From assembly GCA_944470555.2 (NCBI GenBank), contig OX104132.1, forward strand, positions 13,153,755 to 13,217,754: 64,000 bases of DNA, read 5' to 3'. The notes beneath the pieces were generated by a model. That model made no database searches. It was not told the origin of the DNA and saw only the letters and a program-made list of their open reading frames with translations. Shown piece by piece: positions 22,035 through 35,900 of the stretch; the first letter of the stretch is position 1, and every line of letters starts with the position of its first letter. The position numbers and the translations under genes were made by a program. The stretch is from Heterobilharzia americana. Lineage: Eukaryota > Platyhelminthes > Trematoda > Strigeidida > Schistosomatidae.

Positions 22035-24320
22035 TTTTTGTCATTACTATTATTATTATTGTTACGATCATTATTTATCCCTCGGGTTCTCACCAGGACA
22101 TGCTTCTTCAGTAGCATGTCTCCATTCCACCCTCTTCTCTGTCATCTTTTGAACCTCGCTCCACCACCGCCCAGAAGCTTTCATTTCTTCCCACACCATC
22201 TCCTCCATGTAAGCCTCGCCTCGGACGACCAAGTCGCCGTTTCCTGTCCGGGTTCCACTCGAGCATCTGGCCTATCGCGTGATGTCCCACTCGGTCTTCT
22301 TAGTGTATACCCAATCCACCTCCACTTCCTCCTACATACTTGTTGAGCGATAAGTTCTCGGTTGGTTCGTTACTTGGCCAGAATGAGTTCCTTGTTGCTT
22401 ATTCTTTTCGGCCATCTGAGCTTCAGTAACGACTGAGCGTAGGTGGCAGTTGTTGATGAACATCTGCAGTTTGTTGGAAATGCTTCTCGTGACTCGCCAA
22501 GCCCTTGAACCATGACATGGAAGCACTGGCTTGACGTCGGTGTTGAGAATCCGGATGCTGTTTATGCTTTGTGCTGAGTGTCGAAGATCGCCACACTGGT
22601 TTCAGGTTAATGAAGGCCTGTCTTACTGTCTTTTCGATCCTGGTCTTGACATCCTCGTCTGTGCCACCTGTAGTTGAAACGATGCTGCGTGGGTAGGTAG
22701 GTAGGTAAAAGATGCTACTTCCTTTAATTTTCTCTCGTTGATGGTGATTGGAGCTTGTTATTACTGGTTGTGTATCTTCGTCGCCTCCGTCTTCTCTACG
22801 TTTACTTGGAGTCCTGTCTACGCTGCCCTGCCTCTTCTGTCAATTTGTCGGTTTTGTCTGTAGATCTTCAAGTTTATGTAACATTAAATGCAGATCATCA
22901 TCGGCGAAATCCAAATCTTCTAGACTCTTTTCATCAGTCTGGCGTGTCCACCTCTTCTCGCTCCACAGTCAGAAATATCATGGGTGATAGTAGGTGTCGG
23001 CTTTGTCTTACTCCTTCCTGCCCTCACTTCAGAGGCATCACTTAGCTTCCCTTTGTGAATTACTTGGCATGTGGCGTCTTCATATAGTTGTTGAATGGGG
23101 TTGATAAACATTGTGGCAGTCCTTAGAGTAGAAGTAACTGCCAAATTACTTCTCGGTCGACCCTGTCGAAGTCCTTTATAAAGTCGATGAAGTTGGGGTA
23201 GAAGGTTGACTGCTATTCTACACTCTATTCTATGATGGTGCGTAGCGTAGCTTTGCAATTTAATCTGCATATGATTTGTTTTTCCTGAATCCACACAGCC
23301 TGTTCTGGTTGCAAATTTGAATCTGGTGCATCCTTTAGTCCCTCCAGGATGATGTGGCTTAATATTTTGCTAGAGGCGGTCAGGGATTGAGGATGATTCC
23401 GCGCCAGTGCTTGAGGAGGCTTAGGTCTCCCTTCTTTAGGAGTTTAACGAGTTAGCCCTTCTTACAATCTGCAGGTACCTTTCCTTCCTCCCAAACTTTC
23501 TGCAGTAGCTGTGTGGGCATGTCCGCTGCTGATGCCTCGGCGTCTGTTTTCAGTGCTCCCGGCTGGATTCTACCTCGTCCCGCTGCTTTCCCACATTTCA
23601 GTAGCCTTACGGCGTTCAGGACTTCGACTTTCGTCGGGGGACTTATGTTCGCTCGTATTTCTGTGGCTGGTTGCTGATGGTATTTCTGGACGAAGTGCAG
23701 GTGGTGGTCGATTTAAGAGCTTTTTGAAGTAATCAGCCCATCGTTTCCTTCATCATCTTTCATTGGCTTCATCTGTGTTGATCTCTTCCCAGATAGTAAC
23801 CTGGTTATTTGATACAATGTTTTCAGGTCTCTCCTACCATCAGCCTGTTCTGCTTCACTTGCCGATGTGTCGTGGAAGTGTTTTTTGTCTTTGCGTGCAC
23901 TCCTCTCCACTTCTTTGTCCAGTTCTTTGCACGTTGTACTCAGTTCGTCTCTTCGCTGTTCATCCTTGCACTGTTTTCTTTTCTGCTTCACCATCCTCCT
24001 CTCCCTGCTCTATCAGCTTCCATGTGTTCGTCGAGATCTGTTCTTTGTCTTTTTTTTCTTCCTTCCTAATGCGGTTATGCAGGTTTCTTTCTACATAGCT
24101 TTTGAAGAGTTCCAGTGTTCTTCCAAGCATGTTTCTTCTGGAATGTTGCTCAATGTCTCCCATTTTGCCATGATGACTGACCGCGTGAAGATGTCCTTCG
24201 TAGTTTCGTCCCTCAGTTTAGTTTCTGTTCGGGGTGTTGAACTTGAATTGTGGCCTATCACCAACTTCCTTGAAGGCTTTCAACTTGATTTGAACAGTTT
24301 CTTGCACTAGATAGTAGTCT
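22035..24320 (-). mobile_element. RTE-like non-LTR retrotransposon, decayed, about 2.3 kb
   Basis: Minus strand. A fragment resembling the end of the endonuclease lies at about 24,300-24,220, then the linker (KELDKEVERSARKDKKHF; LYQITRLLSGK) at 23,990-23,713. RT blocks at 23,294-22,920 include INPIQQLYEDATCQVIHKGK. The C-terminal block lies at 22,526-22,108 (HHAIGQMLEWNPDRKRR, GRPRRG). The 3' end is ATT/GTT microsatellite at 22,037-22,070. Many stops and frameshifts. The element is 5' truncated near 24,320. Confidence 0.78.
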
Positions 24321-24869
24321 GAACCTAAATGAGGATTGTGCATTCCACAGACAATTTCTTTTTCAAAACCGTTAATTAAAAAAATGAAGGATGCCACTGA
24401 ATAGGCATATATGTGGTTATTTCTGAGAAGAAAAGAGATGAGGTAAAACACGTCAGTATTCAAGTTGAATTTTAATATATATCCTGGTGCGAATTTGGCA
24501 GATGCAAAGGCTAATCTCTTATCATTCGGACTTGTTATGTAACCACGAATATGAGACCACGGAATAACACGATAGCGTAGTCGGATGGAATAGTATGTGT
24601 GGATGGTTGTGCCAAGATACCGATGCGTTCCAACCAACTGGCTAGAGAGTCGAATACGAGCAGTAAAACGCGACGCGACAGCGTGCCAAATGGCGAGGAT
24701 GCTTTGCCAGGTACCTTCAGCTTAGAGAGTCCAGTTGAACCATCAAGGTCAGCATCAGTGTTGAATGTCGTCGAACCCTAGGCTATTGACTTTGGGGAAG
24801 TATATGACGCTACGAACGTAAACGAAGAAAGTTTTACATTAGCACAGGCATAGAATCAAAGGAAACTTA

Positions 24870-25270
24870 CTTAGATACTTTCAGAGTATGGAATTTGAAG
24901 TTCGGAGCAGAACGCTACGATGACCTGGAACCATTCTTCGCGATCTATTTACTTTGGGTTATCGCAGGAAAAGGGGTGACCTCATTATGGCATACAAGGT
25001 CGCCCATCAGGCAGACCATGCAAACAAATCAATTTTGCCTGCAGATCAACAATCTTCACGAGGAAACCCCATTAAGATGGCACACCCGAGAGCCAACACC
25101 ATACTCAGGTCAAAATTTTTCTCCCTAAGAGTATGTGCTTTATGGAATGCCTTACCGCGACACATCGTTATGGCTCCCTCAGTCGACTCATTCAAGAGAC
25201 GATTAGACAGTTATGTCACCTCGCATGGACTACCACGGACGTACTCAGGTAGTCACCAACCTCACTGACC
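24870..25270 (+). mobile_element. CR1-like non-LTR fragment, 3' end
   Basis: Frames encode FGAERYDDLEPF, then RRKRGDLIMAYKVAHQADHA and SLRVCALWNALPRHIV, ending SFKRRLDSYV. This is the same tail type as at 18.2-18.8 kb but a different sequence. It ends at a stop near 25,266 with a C-rich 3' region. Confidence 0.77.
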
Positions 25271-25866
25271 CCCAACTCCCTCCTAAGTACCACTCACCAT
25301 CTCCCTCCTTAGTACACCCACATTACCTGCTAATTCTTCTGTAGGAACCAAACCCATGCGACCATTCACGCAATTCCCAAATACTTTTCTTTCGTTCTCA
25401 TTTCTCTTCTTCACCCCTCCTTTTCCTCTCCTTCCCCTTTCTCTTCCCTTATTGTTATTTTTTCGTCTTTCTTCTCTTTTTCTTTCTTCTCTCTTCATTC
25501 TTTCACCACTACCTTACTATTCTCTTTCAGGTACCTACACAGACAGGAGTCACGGGAGTTCCCTAAACGTCCCAGCAACCCGTAGCTCCCTAATCACTCT
25601 ACAAATTACAACTTACTAACCCACAAAACATCCACCCCACCGAAGCTTAAAGCAAGAAAGCAGAGGGGATTTCCTCGTCGAGTGCAGGAGTGAACGGCAC
25701 AACTGGAACCAAGCTCTAAGAACTAGACGCGAGAGATCAAAAACTACCAGTTTTCTACGCTCGCACTATCAATATTGGATATTGGATCTCGAAGCAAGCT
25801 TGTGAAAGGTATTGGACATTGGATATTGTTCTTAGATAACCTTCAGAAAAGGAGGCTTTTTATTCG
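25271..25866. promoter_or_regulatory. Upstream region of the pocket-protein gene
   Basis: A pyrimidine-rich tract (about 25,380-25,510) and short GATATTGGAT-like repeats at 25,770-25,840 precede the start codon. No TATA or E2F-like site could be assigned with confidence. The transcription start is unknown. Confidence 0.35.
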
Positions 25867-28800
25867 ATGGTTGTAATGCACAGTTTAGATTGTGATTATG
25901 AGGAACCAGTGGAGAAGCGTTTTGAAGACCTTTGTCAAGATCTGTGTATAGATGGAAGCGTCCGAGAAGAAGCTTGGGAAAAGTACAAAGGTATTCTCTA
26001 GTTTATTTGCTTGCAAAGTACTAGATGTATGGGCTAATTATTCTATCGACGGCGATCAAATTCAGTGGCTTGTCTGTTCACTTTATGAGTGTTGTCGCCG
26101 TTCCTTATCAGATGGCATGTCAGGGCATGTAGACAATGCATATGTATCTCTGTCACGGTTGCTGTCCACAGCTAAAATGAGTGTGGTTCAGGTATGTTGC
26201 ACTGCGTTGGCAATTTGTAGTTTTTCCATCGTATTAGAAAATGGGCTGATATGACTGACATGTTGGATGAGATGAGGGATCGCACTGAGCTACTGGAGCG
26301 CCAGTTTTCTGTTTCGTCGGTGATTTTCCGTAACTTCGGTCGTTCTTTTGGCGTATTGTTCTCAGACGTGGACTATGAAACCAGTCAAAGTAAGAAACTT
26401 CACTTGTGGTTTTCATGTCGGTTGATATTATGGAGTCCAAAGATGAGCTTTTAGCCAATAAAAGACCTTTCAGAGTACCATAGGTCTCGATTTCATCCAG
26501 TGTCATGAGTTTGTTACCTAGCTGAAGCTTTTTGCTGAAGTTTTCAATTTGTGAATACGTAGCCTCCTAAGACAACGGTATACCTGATATTTAAATGACT
26601 CAAAGTGAAGACGAAATTGCTTTTGAGCAGGCGTCCTGGCTTTTTTGTCGGTGGTTTTCCAATACGGCTTTTGATATACTAACTCCATTCTGCTTGCTTA
26701 ACATTCTTCACTCGACCCGGAAACTTATATATGTAGCGATGGCTCTACTGTTCACGTAAAGACTGTTGTCCTTTCATATTATGTTGGAATGAACGACTTC
26801 CCGGTGAATTTATAATGGTGTTTGTGTAAAATGGGTGTGCTTCCCTCAGATGTTGCTGTCTTGCCTAATCTCATATGTAGTAATTTGTGAAAACCAGTGG
26901 TCTCAGTATCCTAATATAGACGGCTTTGATAAAATGCCTGCACAATCCTACTGACAGAACATTCTCGATAGTTCCTCATGTTTTTGTTGAACCTTTTGGT
27001 TTTAGGGAAGCTGCGTTAAAAGATAAGTATTTATGCTTTTGTCGTCCTTATTCCTAGATTTGTAAAACTTTGTATTCTAATGGGTTTCAGCAGAGTTAGT
27101 AAAGGTCTCATAACCCTGCCAATAGATATAGTTGTTGATATTCGCTCGAGTTCCTGCAAGATACTAAGCGTTCAGATTACTCCGTCGTTCTAAGAGTTTT
27201 AACCAGTAACGGCGGAATGCATATTCGTATCCATATACTCACCCAGGTAAAAACTTAGACCTTATTTATCAAGTATCTACCGTAAGGGAGAAAATCTTTA
27301 GGTGGGAGAGACGTAATCTTCACATTTTTTTAGTCAATAGTTATCCACCTTTTGTTTGTGAAACTGCAACTTTTCACTCAAGTAATGAATGAACCGTTTT
27401 CGTTTTGCTTTTAAATGTGCGAACGTTTGTTGCGGGTATCACATTGACCCATATAGTCAGTTTCCAGCTAGTGGTCCAGAAGTTCGAAGTCCAAATATCG
27501 AGTTTTAGGCAGCTAGATGGTATCATTATTTTTAACGTTACAAATATTGCTCACCTCTTCTTATACATATTTGCGTGATTACAAAGGTACACTTAATACT
27601 TAATACTTTATCCAACCAGCAAATTGTTGCACGAAATAGACCAGAGAGCATATAGTGCATTCACTGACTATCTTTGTGACTGTTGATTCGATATATTGCA
27701 AACTGTTTTCTTTGATATTCTAGATGTACCAAGAAAACTTCATTTTCGCTAACTAGTCTTTAATTTGATACTAAGTATGCTGCATATATACCTTGCATTA
27801 TTGAGTTGATTAAGCAGGTTTTCATCTGTGAGTTTGGGGACTTAAGCATGTGAATGTGCTGTATATCTTTCCTTCACTGACAGTCGACTCATTCTTTTTA
27901 TGTTTATCGGTTACTACCAATGTTTCGTTCAATTCTTGTTGATTTCCCTTCACGTAAATGTTCATGGGGCGTGACAATTTGGGTCAATTCTATTGTACTG
28001 GGGGGTAGTAGCTCATTCCTCTGGGCGTCAGGTTTTCGACCAGTAGTTTGCCGGTTCGAACCCGGCTCCTTCCAGCGACGTCTGGAAAGCTAAGTAATGT
28101 TGACCACCACAATAGGTGTTCCTCACTACCTACTGCACAGACATGCACGTGGTTGGGGAGTGCATTAGGATTTCTTTCGATGTTTACTTTGTTTCGCCTT
28201 AGCAAAGTATAAAATCCGTGCGCATGAAAATTTACTTAAATGCATAGTATCACTGAGGTTTTTACGATTTTTGTTTAGTTCAATAAATTGCATATCAGTT
28301 AACTGTTAATTATTGCGATTGTAGTGCGTCCAACTGGTTCCGACTTATTCCGATTTACATGGCTGCTATTCATCAAGTCTCGAGCAAGTTTTCCTGCAGT
28401 CACTGATGATCTAGTCAATTCCTATCACTTACTAACCTGCTGTTTAGACTGGGTTCTGGGAGCAGTTATGGTTTCTAGAAGACGTGATTTGATCAACATG
28501 GAGCAAAACGGCCTGCCTCGAGATTTTTTAAATTCACTCGCTCAAAACAAAACTTGGTGCCCACCTCATGATGAACCGAACTGTATGTTGCGTCCAATAT
28601 GTGAGGATAATGATGTTAATTATGTTGAGTGTAAAACTGTAAAGGAACACTTTTTTCGACCGTTTATGTTGAGGCTGATCGAGAAGGTTAGTGACATTTT
28701 GTTCCAACATTTTCGTTGGAACTTGTTTACAAATGCTTCAACAGTTTTGATTATAATGTCAACATGTTTTGAAGTGGTTGTGTGTATCTAATACCGTATT

Positions 28801-29905
28801 TTTTTCATTATACATAATAAATTCTGCATGCTTCTACCTAGAATAGCTGGTAGTATCGTTAGCTCCCACACAATAAGTGATGTAGATAGTAGGACAGTCT
28901 TACATTAATAAAAGGTCATTGGTTGCCGTGTAGCCGTCGCTCTTATTGATGATTATTTGTAATTATTTGTAGGATTTCTGTTCGTATTGTTTCCGACCTC
29001 ATTTATTTTATGTGCGAAGCAGTTTGACCCAACTAGACAGCACGATATAAGATACAATAAACTCCTCAACCTTCATCATCCATCAGTTTGGACTTTACAG
29101 ATGATCACAGATAAAGTGCAATCAATGAGTCTATAATTTCGTTCTTCTGAGTGCTAATCGTTTGGTCGACAAACCATTTGATGAACATTTCGTCACAACC
29201 CCCATCTGATCAGTTTGTAATTACTTCATGACTGTAGTTCCTAACCCAGTGCATGAACCTGTACCGGGTTTATTACTAAGCTTAAGTATCCTTAGAAAAA
29301 GTCGATGGAGTATAGTATTTAATACCAAAAACATCCATTAAATATTGGATTATCTGCAGATATTGTCCTTTTATTTAGTGTTAGAGGTGCACAATGTGTC
29401 AAAATGTCTTTCAAATGGTGTTAGTGGGCTAATTGGGAGGAAACTACTATAGGGGTTTAAGTGGTTGCTACTTCTCAGTTGCACATAACATGAAAGTTGT
29501 TTCTAAAAGGTGCCTGAAGAAGAAAACAGATTACCAACAGTAGTATGCAACCAAAAAGGCCAACTACTTGGAGCCATGACTTTTAAAGAGTTTGAATTGG
29601 GATTTGATTGTGCTACTGCCAGAGAAGAAACACTCACATCTGCACCGAAAAAAATCAAAGCAGAGATGAATGTGTTATTTTTAAGGCCGGCTTTTTCTAA
29701 ACTCTTGCCATAGGGAAGTTAGCGTCAGCATGGACTGCTGATCATCCGCGAGAAACACTTTATCGCTGCCGCAGCCCAGCCAGCAGTACTACTTTGCTCT
29801 CGGACCCCACACATAGCGTAAGCTATCTACGTTATGATGATAACTGCTTCTTTTCTCACCACTATCCAACAGAATTTGTGGCATGGTAGGAACTCGAGGA
29901 ACAAC

Positions 29906-29960
<55 letters not shown>

Positions 29961-32900
29961 GCATCCATGGCTAGAGATTCCGGAGTTCTGACGAGCAGTG
30001 CTTGCTGTCCGGTTTGGCATAGAGTTCGGACGTTGGGAGCTCCTACATAAAATTGATAATGGGATCTTAAGTGACTAGGAATAAAGTCTTGATGGCTTTG
30101 ATGGTTGACAGTGGTTGCAGAGTGAGAGGTTGTGTAAAGCCAAGGAGGAGACAAAGTTAAGGAGGATGTTATCTTTGTTTGGGTCTTGTGCACTACTGAA
30201 AGTGTGCGGACGGTTAACACTTCCCGTCTGCTCATACCATGAAAGGCTGTTTCATCTTAAGGTATCTGAAAGAGAAGATTTGTTTAAGGCATGTCACACA
30301 GTCTTTTGCGGGTTGTTACTTCGAGGTTTGGTCATTCGAACACTGGATAGACAAAAGAACCCACACCACCAGCACCGGAAGACCGTGGATGATGCCTAAG
30401 TGGGTTATTTTTGGGACCAATATTTTCTAATTGCCTCTTTCGTTGAGAAGGCAGCATCAGCGTTGCACTGCTGGTCATCTAAGAAAAACACCTTACTGCT
30501 GTCACACCCCATCCAGCCATCAGCAGTACCACCTCGCCCTCAGACCCCTATCATAGCGCAGGGATTTACACTATGGTGGTAACTGCTTTTTGTCCAAAGA
30601 CTATCCAACAGACCTTTCTGGTATGGTAGGACCTCGAGGGAGCAAGCGTTCCACCAGCACAGCTCGTTGTGTCACTGTGATTCACAAACCCGACCACCAC
30701 ATCAAGTTAGCAGCTTTTGGTCGGACTGTGTGTAAATTGTTACTACTACATATTCTCTGGTAATTCAGTTTGCAGTATTGATGACTAAAGGACGGGTGTA
30801 TTGCCGTTTTAGCGAACTTCGACTTACGTGTTCACATTCAAGGTATTTCCTTAATGCTCATTGTTTATTTTCGAATCCTAGGTGGATTTTAATCTGTACT
30901 ATTTCTTGTATTCAAGTCATTGTATTTAACTGTTTTTTTTTTAATTAAGCAACTTGCAATCTGTGGTCTACTGCGATCCTACTTTGAACTGTGGCAACTT
31001 GAACGATGCACTTGTGTGCAAGATTCTACGTTGATTTTCTGTCTGTCAACATTCTAGAGCTAAACTTTTTAACGGATTGTGCTTTTTGGTGTTTTAACTA
31101 AGAGATAGGCGTATCACCTACATTTCTAGCCACATTGTAATTGCAGGTGTATTATTCAATATATCCACTAATATATGTGTAAAACTCGGGCATTATAGCA
31201 GGACGTAATTCCATATTAGATTTGTTTATTTATTATAGCACACGGTGATGCGCTTTTATCAAGTAAATAATAGTGTATCTCTGTACGCTATATGAAATAA
31301 ACAAACCTAATATGGAATTACGATATATCCACTGTTAAAAATGATAAATACGTGAGCCTCTCAACCTATTCTAAAAGCATATTGTGCAAGTGTCTTCTGT
31401 CAAAGACAGGCGGAAACACTATAGGACTTGGCATTACTGCGTAACTGTCCTACTGATTGAGATTGAAAATATTATTCCTAGTTGTAGAATGTTAAAAAAA
31501 GTAGAAGGAAATAAAATGAAGGGGATGGCGATAAAGAATATTACGATTCAGGCGAATGTAAAAAGTGATTATATATATGCTCTTATGTAAAGAAATCTAC
31601 CGTATTTTTGTTTGAAGGATTTAATCAAGCTTCATCCTTCCGTTCTTGGTAGTCTACTAGAATCCGAAAATTTTGAAGTGACAGTACAGAATCTAAACAA
31701 TAACTATGAGGAATACATCATTGGAACTGGAGACTTTGATGAACGTATTTATCTTAGTCCAAATGCATCGGAAGAGATCGGATCCATTGGAGAAAGCAAT
31801 GTACAATCTGATTTTCATTTGCCTATAGGGTTGACACCATCTGCACGTCGATATATGATTGTAAGTTCTGTCTATTCAATTTGTGTTTGATTGTCTCCTT
31901 TTATAGTTTAATGTCTTTTTAATAACTGGTAATGTAACTAGCGTTTAAACTTCTGGCCCCTACTTGTAATGCACACTACATCCCGAGTCGTCACTTTTTA
32001 TTTCATTAAATATACATATTTACAGTAATATTTTTAGTTTCATACTACTGGTTTTTTATTAGGCAACTAATCTACCTTTGATATCCATCGGTCATTGTAG
32101 CAGCACGATGCATATATAGGATAGCAGATGTAGCTGCTTCATCAGGAAATACAATCAGTGCATATAATCAAACACTTCTTACGAAAAGGTAGTGACGCAA
32201 AAGTGAGATAAGACTCATTAACTTGAGCACGACTTCCATACAGTGGTTCCTGAGTTCAAACCTGCCTCAACTAATTAGACTTAAACAACCTTGTTAGTGT
32301 AAATCATAACCTAATACAGAAATATGTACCGAGGTTGAGTTATATCAGATTACCAAGGGGCTAAACTCATTAATGTAAGAGTAAAACCTAGGCAGTGTGG
32401 TGGAGTACAATTCCATATTAGATTGTTTATTTGGTATAGTACACAGTGATACAATATTATTTACTTCATGAGGTTTCGAACAGAATTTATTGCTCGTATT
32501 CATATCAAAGTAGTTATACAACTTTCAAACTTCGCTTATATAGTCCAACAGCTGTTTGTTCTTTTATTTTAATGTTAGTAAGATTTTACAGATACCTGCA
32601 ATGTGTGATGAATCATTTCTGTTGCATTTATTAAGTGTTGAGTCCATGAACAAATACTCTGTCTTCAATCTCTCCCTAAAATCCCAACACTGTTGGATGA
32701 TATAAAAGAAGTTTGAAAGTCGTATGAATATGAGCAACGAATTCTGCTTAAAAGGTCATCGAGTAAATAATATTGTATCATTGTGATCTATATCAAATAA
32801 GCAATCTGATAAGGGCTAAATTCATCTGACACTTTACATTGGATACATACATCATTTCAGCTAGGATGCCTCATTTTTTCGAAAGCAAACAGAAAGACGA

Positions 32901-35900
32901 TCATACATTCCTTCCAGAAACACTAAAACTGGTTGGTCTGATTGTGATATTGAGAAAAATCTGTGTTACCGGTGGTTACTCTGATGGCAACATGCTTCAT
33001 ATTATTAAGATTTGAATTGGAATCCATCAATGATTTTAAAAAGGCGAAATGATTAGATACAATATCACTAACCGGATTTTTAGTTTAACGGTTGGTACTT
33101 TCACTTATGAGTAAAGTTAGATAATCTTTAATTTTAGGAAATTTCACTATTCTCATCTGGTCAGTCTAAATTCTTACAGCTTCATAATCTGTATTATCTT
33201 TAAGAAAATAAAACGCCTTAATAATCGATAAAAGTTGACGATTATTGGTAAAGCTTAGTGCTTTTAGCATAAGTTATTGGATGCTCTCTTTTGGTAGCAT
33301 AACTTAGAAGTGACAGATATACTCACTCTGCAATTCTGTTAAGGGTTCTAGGCATTTTATTTGCCTTCACATGTATGTTTTCTCTCCGTCTCTTCGTGTA
33401 ATTTGATATCCTTCTACTTTTGATCGATTCTCTCATTGTGCTGTAACAAAGCGTGACTTCAGTTGGTTGGAGGCAATTGACTGGAAGCCCTGGACCTAGG
33501 TTTCGTGCTTGTTAGCACTTGTCAGCCAGGTGTATCTGCAACCTTGGCAGAACTGATGTCCCCCAGTATCGTAGTCAGTGACTTTACCACTGAGCTATTC
33601 GGCCCGTGATTGACCTCCTGTAGGACTGAGCTACATTGCAAATATGATCGATAGGATTCGGTTCTCACTCATAACTAGACAATATGAAATTAGTTACTCT
33701 CTCGTGACCAATCAATGCAAAGTGGGACTTGTTTGACTGTAGAATATCGTACAATTATGGTCAAAGTTTTGTTTTGTGAATCCCTTTATCATTAAGAGAT
33801 TGGTTAAATGTAATATATGTTGCAGTCGGTAAAATAGCGGTCTTATTCCCATTGATTATCCTTAGCTGACAATTTCCTATCCGATATATGTGACTGCTTA
33901 TCATTAGTTGTGTTATTATAGAATGTACACTTGTAGTTGAATCGGTCAACCATTCCGTCTTTTGGTATCCACTCAGTTGGGCTTTGATGGTACTTACTGT
34001 TCGATCATATTGAGTTTATAGTATCAGTTCCCTGGAAAGGTATCGAGTTCGACCACTCAGTGTACTGTGTAGTTAACTAAACATCATTCGGTTATTATTT
34101 TCGCTCACATATAAATCGTAGATACAACAATAAGGGTTAGTTCGACGTAGTAAAGAGAAATGCTGACAGCATGCTTACGAAAAGTCTCAATTCAAATGAT
34201 ATTGCAGATATTTTACCGACATCATCAGAGAAATGCATCTTCAATTACTCTTCGGTAAACCTTCTCACCGATTCAACTTCAAATTTATCGCTTGGGTCTA
34301 AATATCCCTGTAAGTCGAAACCAAATAAACTTTATACTCGGGTCTATCTTGAGAATCTTATCTACCAGATGGACAAACTTACTCCTCCATGTTTAGAACA
34401 TATTGGACATTTTAAATCCACATTACTTGACTGTTCTCACCAGTTCATAAAGGTAAGCGGAAAAAAGAGGAAAGGAAACGGTCGACAGGATCATATTCCG
34501 TCTATATTTGAGGAGTAAAATGTAGACAGCAATGATTAAAGAATGTTTTTTTTAAAATTCCAATGGATGTCCAGTCATTGAAATCATATTTGTTAAGAAT
34601 GTGAGCTTCTTGTTAAATTATTTCTTGATCAATTGTTGTCTTTCTCCATTTATTGAATACAATCCGTCTTTTTATGAAAATCTCAATTCAACGTAACTCT
34701 AAGCTACTATTTGAATTCATGGTTGGTTTTCAAAACATTATTCATAACTGACTGACACTGGGCATGACTTCTAACCATAAATAGGTAATTTTTAACTCAT
34801 TCTTACTTCCCTCTTGTTCTTTTGTTTATTCTTTAGGAAGTTAGTAATTCTGGTTTTGGTGGCTTCACTGAAACTACACGACGTGGAAATGCAAATGCTG
34901 GTGCTATCAGTCGTCTTAATGGAGGTGTTAATTTCAGCAGTCCCGAAGCTCGAAGTCAAAATCTTAACCAGTTACAGGTTAGTTTAATTGTTAGGCATTA
35001 AATTCCAAGCACTTTCGAACGGGTCTGCTCAATGGTCTTGGATGTTAATTCCAGTTGGCTTTTTCAAAGACAAGAGTTAATCTAAAAACCCCAATTAAAA
35101 TTCGCGTAATTTATCTCCAGCAGTATGATTATTTTCAACGAAATCAATTTACCAATAATCTAGTTTACTCAGAGGAGCACTGCTACAAATGTTATAAGTA
35201 CTAGTTTATCGTTTGTAGCTGTATCTCATTAGTTTCGGGAGTTGACTTTCAACTAATGAGTCACTGGCCCGAATCCCGCTCCACCTACCGAGATTTTGGC
35301 AGGCAGGTAGTAAACATCATTAGCCCTTATATACAATAAGTGTGGTCCATTGCCTAGTGTGCGAATGTGCACAAGGTTGCTGAGTGCATTTGATTTTTCA
35401 AATTTATTTTTATCTGCAATTACTGATCTAACTTGGGGAGGTGATAAATTCATTCACTATCCTGTCTTTTTATCGTGATCCTAGTTGTAACTGGATAAGA
35501 CACCAAGTTGGTGTTCATTGTGCTGTTGTAATAGTCTAGTTCAGATGGAAATAACCGTGATACTATTTGAAATCAAGAGCGTGATAAATGTAAAATCACT
35601 CTTCTGTCCTCTATGAAAAATTGATAAGGATCGCTTTACTCCAATGTCATTACATTGAGCAGAAATCTAGTTTTCTTCATGACAATAACATTGTCTTGGA
35701 TTGAAGTTGTTTAACTCCTACCTTAGTTTCAATATGGTGCCTTTAAAATAAAATAATAGTCTGTTTTTTACTATGTTCTTGACATAAACTTCGTTTTATT
35801 CAATTTCTTTCTACGCGTTTGTTTGTAGATTTTGTTAAATGGTCGAAACAAAGAGCCAAGTGATGCATTAGTTGATCTAATTGAAGCACACTGTTTCGTG

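Noticed and set aside
23763..24310. Plus-strand frames of 86-147 codons rich in Ser/Phe/Leu
   Set aside because: They are the antisense of the RTE linker region; the minus strand carries the recognisable KDKKHF and LLSGK blocks.
29510..29712. A possible extra exon of the pocket-protein gene ([13 protein letters not shown]...), with an AAAAG acceptor and phase 0
   Set aside because: The same stretch aligns with repeat X copies at 30.2 and 37.5 kb, it lacks a good donor, and exons 4 and 5 (ending 28686 and starting 31618) already join in phase with family-like continuity.
33465..33600. A genuine tRNA gene near 33.5 kb (TTACCACTGAGCTATTCGGC region)
   Set aside because: No acceptor-stem pairing and no complete cloverleaf; the block recurs reversed at 50.9 kb as a SINE-like repeat.
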